A stretch of 9,795 nucleotides of DNA from a bacterium (lineage in GTDB: Bacteria; Hydrogenedentota; Hydrogenedentia; Hydrogenedentiales; SLHB01): positions 1 to 9,795 of the forward strand of contig JAAEQP010001685.1 of assembly GCA_024231375.1 (NCBI GenBank). The letters are read 5' to 3'. Under the pieces are notes generated by a model. That model saw only the letters and a program-made list of their open reading frames with translations, made no database searches and was not told the DNA's origin. The number at the start of each line of letters is the position of its first letter. Position 1 is the stretch's first letter. Positions 5,695 through 9,795 of the stretch are shown in pieces. The position numbers and the translations under genes were made by a program.

Positions 5695-6567
5695 CTATTG
5701 CCGCTGATCGAGCAAGCTTCGCAGATAGGCGGCGTACGCGCTGTTGCCCATCGTGTCGGCCTCGGCCTCGACTTGCTTCGCCGCAATCCATCCTTGGCGC
5801 CATGCGATTTCTTCAAGACACGCGATCTTCAGGCCTTGGCGTTCTTCAATGGCCTGGACGAACTGGCCTGCTTCCATGAGACTTCGGTTTGTGCCTGTGT
5901 CCAACCAGGCAACGCCGCGGCCGAACACCCGCACTTGAAGCCGGCCTTGGTCCAGGTACATGCGGTTCAGGTCGGTGATCTCGAGTTCGCCGCGTTTGCT
6001 GGGTTTCAAGGTTGCGGCCAGTCCGGCCACGTCGGGGCCGTAGAAGTAGAGCCCCGGAACCGCGTAGTTGCTGCGGGGATGATCGGGCTTCTCTTCGAGA
6101 CTCACCGCGCGGCCATCCTCGTCGAACTCCACCACGCCGTACCGGCCCGGGTCGCCGACGTAGTACCCGAACACGAGGGCGCCGTCCTCTATCGCCACGG
6201 CATCGCGCATGAGGCCCGTGATGCCCTGACCGTAGAAGAGGTTGTCGCCCAGGATGAGACAGGAAGGCTGTCCTGCGATGAATTTCGCGCCGATGAGGAA
6301 TGCTTGAGCCAATCCTTCGGGCTTGGGTTGTTCCGCGTAGGAGATGGACATGCCCAATCGTGACCCGTCGCCCAGCAGCCGCTCGAACATGGGCAGGTCC
6401 TGGGGCGTGGAGATGATGAGGATCTCGCGGATGCCGCCGAGCATCAACGTGCTCAGGGGGTAGTAGAGCATGGGTTTGTCGTAAATGGGGAGGAGTTGCT
6501 TGCTGATGACGCGGGTGATGGGATGAAGCCGGGTACCTGCTCCGCCTGCCAGGACAATGCCTCTCAT
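5695..6567 (-). CDS. rmlA: Glucose-1-phosphate thymidylyltransferase RmlA
   Basis: RmlA joins glucose-1-phosphate and dTTP to give dTDP-glucose, the first step towards dTDP-L-rhamnose and other deoxysugars for surface polysaccharides. The 290-aa length is standard. All key motifs are present: GGAGTRLHP (8-16) for nucleotide binding, [12 protein letters not shown] (22-33), [11 protein letters not shown] (80-90), LGDN with D108, GRYGVVEFD (141-149), EEKP with K160, GELEITDLN (193-201) and WLDTG with D223. The start is ATG 6567, preceded by GGGAGGGG at a five-base spacing; a longer in-frame version to 6660 runs into repeat DNA and is rejected. It is cytoplasmic. rmlB, rmlC and rmlD are not in the window, so rmlA is separated from its usual partners and instead leads a pair with the propeller hydrolase 20 bp downstream. 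A promoter candidate lies about 40 bases upstream. Confidence 0.96.
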   Translation of the reverse strand: MRGIVLAGGAGTRLHPITRVISKQLLPIYDKPMLYYPLSTLMLGGIREILIISTPQDLPMFERLLGDGSRLGMSISYAEQPKPEGLAQAFLIGAKFIAGQPSCLILGDNLFYGQGITGLMRDAVAIEDGALVFGYYVGDPGRYGVVEFDEDGRAVSLEEKPDHPRSNYAVPGLYFYGPDVAGLAATLKPSKRGELEITDLNRMYLDQGRLQVRVFGRGVAWLDTGTNRSLMEAGQFVQAIEERQGLKIACLEEIAWRQGWIAAKQVEAEADTMGNSAYAAYLRSLLDQRQ

Positions 6568-6603
6568 GTCAACCCCTCCCAGGTTACGTCGATGTTGGCT
6601 TAT

Positions 6604-6631
6604 GGTATAGCAGCGTGTGGGGTGCGGGCAA
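6604..6631 (-). promoter_or_regulatory. Candidate promoter of rmlA and the propeller gene
   Basis: On the minus strand TTGCCC (6631-6626) is followed after 16 bases by TATACC (6609-6604). Both hexamers match four of six consensus bases. A start near 6597 would give a leader of about 30 bases ending in the strong rmlA ribosome site. Confidence 0.45.
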
Positions 6632-6657
6632 GGGGGTGCGTCTCCGTGGATGGAAGA

Positions 6658-6681
6658 CACCGACTAACGAGTTAGTCGGTG
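6658..6681. repeat. 24-bp palindrome in the divergent intergenic region
   Basis: CACCGACTAAC-GA-GTTAGTCGGTG is a perfect inverted repeat with 11-bp arms. It has no flanking T tract and lies upstream of genes on both sides, so it is not a terminator for them. It could be a REP-type repeat or a binding site for a dimeric regulator; position favours neither strongly. Confidence 0.6.
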
Positions 6682-6729
6682 GCACACTTGGGTGTGTGGG
6701 GTGCCGGCTGCGCGGACCGTGAAGAAGTA

Positions 6730-6779
6730 GGATGGTGCGTGCTCGCTTGGCCTTCGGCCGGCGCTCGACGCACCCTACG
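6730..6779. repeat. Palindromic repeat, copy B
   Basis: This is the second copy of the repeat at 4603-4651, in the same orientation. The outer 16 bases on each side are identical (GGATGGTGCGTGCTCG and CTCGACGCACCCTACG), while the centre is CTTGGCCTTCGGCCGGCG in place of copy A's centre. Conserved arms with a variable but still palindromic centre suggest that structure is kept under constraint or copied as a unit. Confidence 0.75.
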
Positions 6780-6816
6780 GGATTCGCTCCGGGCAGGCGT
6801 CTGCTTGCATAGCGAC

Positions 6817-6845
6817 TTGGCGGTTTGGTGGCGTTTCAGTATGAT
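6817..6845 (+). promoter_or_regulatory. Promoter of the GH99/71-like gene
   Basis: TTGGCG (6817-6822) is followed after exactly 17 bases by TATGAT (6840-6845), close to the housekeeping sigma consensus in both hexamers and in spacing. A transcript start near 6852 leaves a leader of about 33 bases carrying GGGAGAGG before the ATG. Confidence 0.65.
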
Positions 6846-6884
6846 GAGACTCTTGGCTGGAAAACGCGTGACGGGAGAGGTTGA

Positions 6885-8636
6885 ATGCAGCGACTCATCG
6901 TACTGACGCTGGTGGCATCGATAGGCTGGATTGGCGGAGCGCAGGAGCCTGCGGAGTTCCGGGATCTGATGAGCGATACGTGGGTGGCTACGGACGCGTT
7001 GGGCCGGGCATTGCCGGGCGACAGGGATTGTCCGGGGCCGCGAGACGGCAAGCAGGTGGGCATCTTCTACTTCTTGTGGTTGGGCGAACACGGCACGGCC
7101 GGACCCTTTGACCTCACGAAGCTCCTGGCCGAACGTCCCCACGACCCACGATGGGGTCCGGAAGGGACCTTCCATCATTGGGGCGAGCCGGAACTGGGCT
7201 ATTACCTTTCCACCGACGAGTATGTCATCCGCAAACACTGCTCGATGCTGAATGATGCGGGCGTGGACGTGGTGTTTTTCGATGTGACCAATGGATTCAC
7301 GTACGAGCACGGCTACATCACGCTGTGCTACGTGTTCAACCAGATTCGCGAAAGCGGTCAGCGGACGCCTCAGATTGGATTTCTCACGCATTCGTCGGGC
7401 GACAAGGTCATCACACGCCTGTACAACGAGTTCTACAGCAAGAACGTGTTTCCCGATCTTTGGTTTCGGTGGGACGGGAAGCCACTTATCCTGGGCAAGC
7501 CCGACGGCGTGCCCCCGGAGGTCGCTGATTTCTTCACGTTTCGGGAATCGTGGGCGTGGAGCGGATCGGGGTGGTTCGGCGATGGGAAAGACAAATGGCC
7601 TTGGTTGGACCACTATCCCCAGAAGCCCGGTTGGCACGAGGAAGGGGTCCCCGAGCAGGTGCCCGTGGCCGCGGCGCAACATCCAACGACCAACATCGGC
7701 CGCAGCTTCCATGATGGGAAACAACCGGCACCCGACGCATTCCGCACGGACGAGGGGCTGTGTTTCGCGGATCAATGGCGGCGGGCGTTGGAGGTGGATC
7801 CCCAGTTTGTGTTCATCACCGGCTGGAACGAGTGGGTGGCCCAACGGTTCATCAGCAAAGGGAAACAGAAACTGTGCGGCGAGGTAGTCCCTGAAGGCGG
7901 CACCTTCTTCGTGGATCAGTTCACGCGCGAGTACAGCCGCGACCTTGAGCCCATGAAAGGCGGGCATACGGACAGTTATTACTACCAGATGGTGGGCAAC
8001 ATCCGCCGGTACAAGGGGGTGCGTACGCCGCCACCGGCAAGTGCGCCAAGGACCATTGCCATCGACGGCGCCTTCGAGGACTGGGAAGGCGTGGCGCCCG
8101 AATTTCGCGACACGGTGGGGGACACCATGCACCGCGACTACCGCGGGTGGGGTGCGGCGGGGCAGTACGTGGACACGACGGGGCGCAACGACTTCGTCAC
8201 GTTGAAGGTGACGCACGACGAGCGGTTCGTGTACTTCCTTGCGGAAACGCAGGAACCGATCACCTCATGCACTGACCCCAAGTGGATGCTGCTGTTCATC
8301 GATTCTGACCAAACGCACGACACGGGCTGGGAAGGCTACGATTTCGTGGTGAACCGAAATGTGGTGGACGAAGGGTCCTCGTCTGTTCAGAAGACGAGTG
8401 GCACCCATCAATGGCCCGTCGCCGGGACGGCATCCTTTTCCGTGAGCGGAACCCGCATGGAACTGGCCGTAGCACGCGAGACGATCGGCCTGGAGGCCGG
8501 GAAACTGGTGGCCTTCGATTTCCACTGGGCCGACAACATTCAGAAGTACGGGGACATCGTCGAGTTCGGGATTCACGGGGATAGCGCGCCAAACCGGCGG
8601 TTCAACTACCGGTATACGGGCGTGGCCGACCGATAG
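6885..8636 (+). CDS. Secreted GH99/GH71-like glycoside hydrolase with CBM9-like C-terminal domain
   Basis: This 583-aa exported protein starts with a signal peptide (MQRLIVLTLVASIGWIGGA, cleavage near 19). Residues about 55-380 look like the TIM-barrel family related to GH99 and GH71 (endo-acting alpha-mannan or alpha-glucan enzymes): VGIFYFLWLG (58-67), FHHWGEPELGYYLS (96-109), DAGVDVVFFDVTNG (124-137) with D133, and ITGWNEW (311-317) with E316 in a typical catalytic position. From about 388 a beta-rich tail begins with IDGAFEDWEGV, continues with VTHDERFVYFLAE and MLLFIDSD, and ends with FDFHWADNI; this is the pattern of CBM9/DOMON-like sugar-binding modules. ATG 6885 has GGGAGAGG four bases upstream. 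It is transcribed away from rmlA from its own promoter and is followed by the GalU-like gene. Actual substrate and activity are not established from sequence. Confidence 0.85.
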   Translation: MQRLIVLTLVASIGWIGGAQEPAEFRDLMSDTWVATDALGRALPGDRDCPGPRDGKQVGIFYFLWLGEHGTAGPFDLTKLLAERPHDPRWGPEGTFHHWGEPELGYYLSTDEYVIRKHCSMLNDAGVDVVFFDVTNGFTYEHGYITLCYVFNQIRESGQRTPQIGFLTHSSGDKVITRLYNEFYSKNVFPDLWFRWDGKPLILGKPDGVPPEVADFFTFRESWAWSGSGWFGDGKDKWPWLDHYPQKPGWHEEGVPEQVPVAAAQHPTTNIGRSFHDGKQPAPDAFRTDEGLCFADQWRRALEVDPQFVFITGWNEWVAQRFISKGKQKLCGEVVPEGGTFFVDQFTREYSRDLEPMKGGHTDSYYYQMVGNIRRYKGVRTPPPASAPRTIAIDGAFEDWEGVAPEFRDTVGDTMHRDYRGWGAAGQYVDTTGRNDFVTLKVTHDERFVYFLAETQEPITSCTDPKWMLLFIDSDQTHDTGWEGYDFVVNRNVVDEGSSSVQKTSGTHQWPVAGTASFSVSGTRMELAVARETIGLEAGKLVAFDFHWADNIQKYGDIVEFGIHGDSAPNRRFNYRYTGVADR

Positions 8637-8652
8637 GCCCTTGTCCAGAGGC

Positions 8653-8681
8653 TTTTCGGGCAGGCGTGCGGCTGGTATGAT
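8653..8681 (+). promoter_or_regulatory. Candidate extended -10 promoter of the GalU-like gene
   Basis: TGGTATGAT (8673-8681) is an extended -10 with hexamer TATGAT; the -35 at 17-bp spacing (TTTTCG, 8653-8658) is weak. The start would be near 8688, giving a leader of about 33 bases with GGGAGGT before the GTG. The 84-bp gap to the preceding gene shows no clear terminator, so read-through from upstream is also possible. Confidence 0.5.
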
Positions 8682-8720
8682 GGTGCCGCGTGGATTGGGA
8701 GCAATCATGGGAGGTAGGCC

Positions 8721-9692
8721 GTGCAAGTCAAGAAAGCAGTGATCACCGCGGCGGCGCGGGGCGTTCGTTTGTTTCCCGCCGCGGACACGGTGCAGAAGGG
8801 GATGCTGCCGATCGTCGATCGGGACGGGCTTTCGAAGCCCGTTCTCCAGATTATCGCTGAAGAAGCATTGGACAGCGGTGTGGAAGAAGTCTGTGTTGTG
8901 TGCGCGCCGGGCGATGAGGAACAGTATCTGCGACGGCTGGATCGCTTGCGCGCGAACTTGAGCGAGACGTACAAGGGCGCGGATTGGGCGCAGGATCAGG
9001 TGGATCGACTCACGCGGCTTTCTAGAAGCCTTCGGTTCGTGGTGCAGGAAGAGCCGATTGGCTATGGTCACGCGGTTCACTGCGCGCGGTCGTTTGTTGG
9101 CGACGAACCGTTCCTGCTGCTATTGGGCGACCACCTCTACATCTCGGAAATCCAGGGGCAACGGTGCGCTGCGCAGGTGCTGCGTCTGGCCGAGGAGGCC
9201 GGTTGCGCGGTGGCGGCGGTGCACCCGACGCGCGAACATCTGATCGGGCGCTACGGAACATTGAACGGAAAACGCGTGCCGGAGCATCCCGGCGTGTACC
9301 AGATCGAGAAGATCTTGGAAAAGCCGTCGCTCAGCTTGGCCGAGTTGGAGTTGCACATGCCCGGACTGCGGGTGGGCCATTATCTGTGTTTCTTTGGGAT
9401 GCACGTGCTGCCGCCCTCGGTGTTCGAAGTGCTGGACCGTGGCATCGCCGAATACGAGCGTAGCGGCGAGGAGGTGCAGCTCACGCCCGCCCTGCAAGAA
9501 CTGGCGCAGATCGAGAAATACCTCGCTTTGGAGGTGAAGGGGGCTCGGTACGACACGGGCCGCAAGTATGGCCTCCTTCGAGCACAGATCGCGCTCGCCA
9601 TGGCTGGGGAGGACAGGGAACACGTGCTCACCACCCTTGTGGACGCGATGGCCGAGGCCGCGCAGCGGGACCCCCGCTGCGCGGACGAGTAG
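8721..9692 (+). CDS. Divergent GalU-like sugar-1-phosphate nucleotidyltransferase
   Basis: This 323-aa cytoplasmic protein belongs with GalU (UTP-glucose-1-phosphate uridylyltransferase) in the NTP-transferase fold. Landmarks: VITAAARGVRLFPA (7-20) at the nucleotide-binding turn, QKGMLPIVD (25-33) with K26, VVQEEPIGYGHAV (107-119), LLLLGDH (132-138) with D137, ILEKP (198-202) with K201, and ARYDTGRKYG (275-284) with D278. Departures from classical GalU: AAARGVR where AAGxGTR is usual, a five-residue insertion (RDGLS) before KP at 39-40, and GDH instead of GDD. Catalytic Lys and Asp positions are kept, so it is probably active, but the sugar and nucleotide are uncertain. The GTG start at 8721 is supported by GGAGGT five bases upstream. 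The next gene begins 12 bp after its stop and is probably in the same operon. UDP-glucose supply for polysaccharide is the default reading. Confidence 0.85.
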   Translation: MQVKKAVITAAARGVRLFPAADTVQKGMLPIVDRDGLSKPVLQIIAEEALDSGVEEVCVVCAPGDEEQYLRRLDRLRANLSETYKGADWAQDQVDRLTRLSRSLRFVVQEEPIGYGHAVHCARSFVGDEPFLLLLGDHLYISEIQGQRCAAQVLRLAEEAGCAVAAVHPTREHLIGRYGTLNGKRVPEHPGVYQIEKILEKPSLSLAELELHMPGLRVGHYLCFFGMHVLPPSVFEVLDRGIAEYERSGEEVQLTPALQELAQIEKYLALEVKGARYDTGRKYGLLRAQIALAMAGEDREHVLTTLVDAMAEAAQRDPRCADE

Positions 9693-9704
9693 GCGAGGTC
9701 GCGG

Positions 9705-9795
9705 ATGAGCGCACACACCAACGTATTTATCGAAACCATCACCAGCGCGGACCCAGCCAAGCGGGACCGGTCGTTCCGCAATCTGCGGAAAGCCA
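9705..9795 (+). CDS. 5' end of an unrecognised gene (cut by window edge)
   Basis: An ATG at 9705 has GAGGT five bases upstream and opens a frame that stays open to the window end: MSAHTNVFIETITSADPAKR, then DRSFRNLRKA. The 30 residues are hydrophilic, with no signal peptide, and the DPAKRDRSFRNL stretch looks helical. I cannot name a family. It starts 12 bp after the GalU-like stop, so it is probably cotranscribed and may work with it in sugar activation; that is inference from position only. Confidence 0.65.
   Translation, partial: MSAHTNVFIETITSADPAKRDRSFRNLRKA

Noticed and set aside
5656..6363. 235-aa open frame on the plus strand
   Set aside because: It is antisense to rmlA, whose motifs are complete.
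6672..8216. 514-aa open frame on the minus strand
   Set aside because: It is antisense to the GH99/71-like gene and runs into repeat DNA; its composition is Arg/Pro/His-rich without a recognisable domain.
8265..9080. 271-aa open frame on the minus strand
   Set aside because: It is antisense to two real plus-strand genes and spans their promoter-bearing gap.
1..9795. CRISPR array or phage/defence island
   Set aside because: No regularly spaced direct repeats, integrase, phage structural gene or defence nuclease was seen; the repeats are palindromic and irregularly placed.

Overview
This is a GC-rich bacterial window carrying secreted carbohydrate-active enzymes, nucleotide-sugar pyrophosphorylases and a remnant toxin-antitoxin pair, with several kinds of palindromic repeat between the genes. 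The style fits the Planctomycetota / Verrucomicrobiota / Hydrogenedentota sphere: a sialate O-acetylesterase with a long C-terminal extension, a GH117/GH43-like propeller and a GH99/71-like protein with a CBM9-like tail. That placement is an inference from gene content; no rRNA or marker gene is present.

Layout. Everything from 46 to 6567 reads on the minus strand. At the left end lie a divergent macro-domain protein (46-516) and, upstream of it with a 19-bp overlap, a small Cys/His-rich protein with one C-terminal membrane segment (498-773). Next is a VapBC-like pair: antitoxin 1345-1575 and PIN toxin 944-1348. They overlap by ATGA, but the toxin frame is interrupted by an in-frame TGA at codon 21. 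A 194-bp repeat element with 20-bp perfect inverted ends (1688-1881) and a hairpin separate this pair from a 745-aa secreted sialate O-acetylesterase-like protein (2005-4242). A 445-bp intergenic stretch (4243-4687) holds a promoter candidate, a cluster of three hairpins and one copy of a 49-bp palindromic repeat. Beyond it are a secreted GH117/GH43-like propeller (4688-5674) and, 20 bp upstream, RmlA (5695-6567), probably one transcript.

A divergent 317-bp intergenic region (6568-6884) holds a promoter candidate for each side, a 24-bp palindrome and the second copy of the ~49-bp repeat. On the plus strand follow a secreted GH99/71-like protein (6885-8636), a divergent GalU-like nucleotidyltransferase (8721-9692) with its own extended -10 promoter candidate, and the first 30 codons of an unrecognised gene (9705 onward) 12 bp behind it.

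How the genes fit together. Three exported carbohydrate-active proteins sit beside two cytoplasmic sugar-1-phosphate nucleotidyltransferases. This suggests a locus that combines breakdown or de-esterification of an external polysaccharide with activated-sugar supply, but no transporter, SusC/D pair, sulfatase or regulator is visible, so a true polysaccharide-utilisation locus is not shown. I did not find a convincing new defence or mobile system. The observations most worth checking are the nonsense-interrupted PIN toxin, the unlike palindromic repeats confined to intergenic DNA with no transposase in the window, and the divergent GalU-like protein with its downstream partner.
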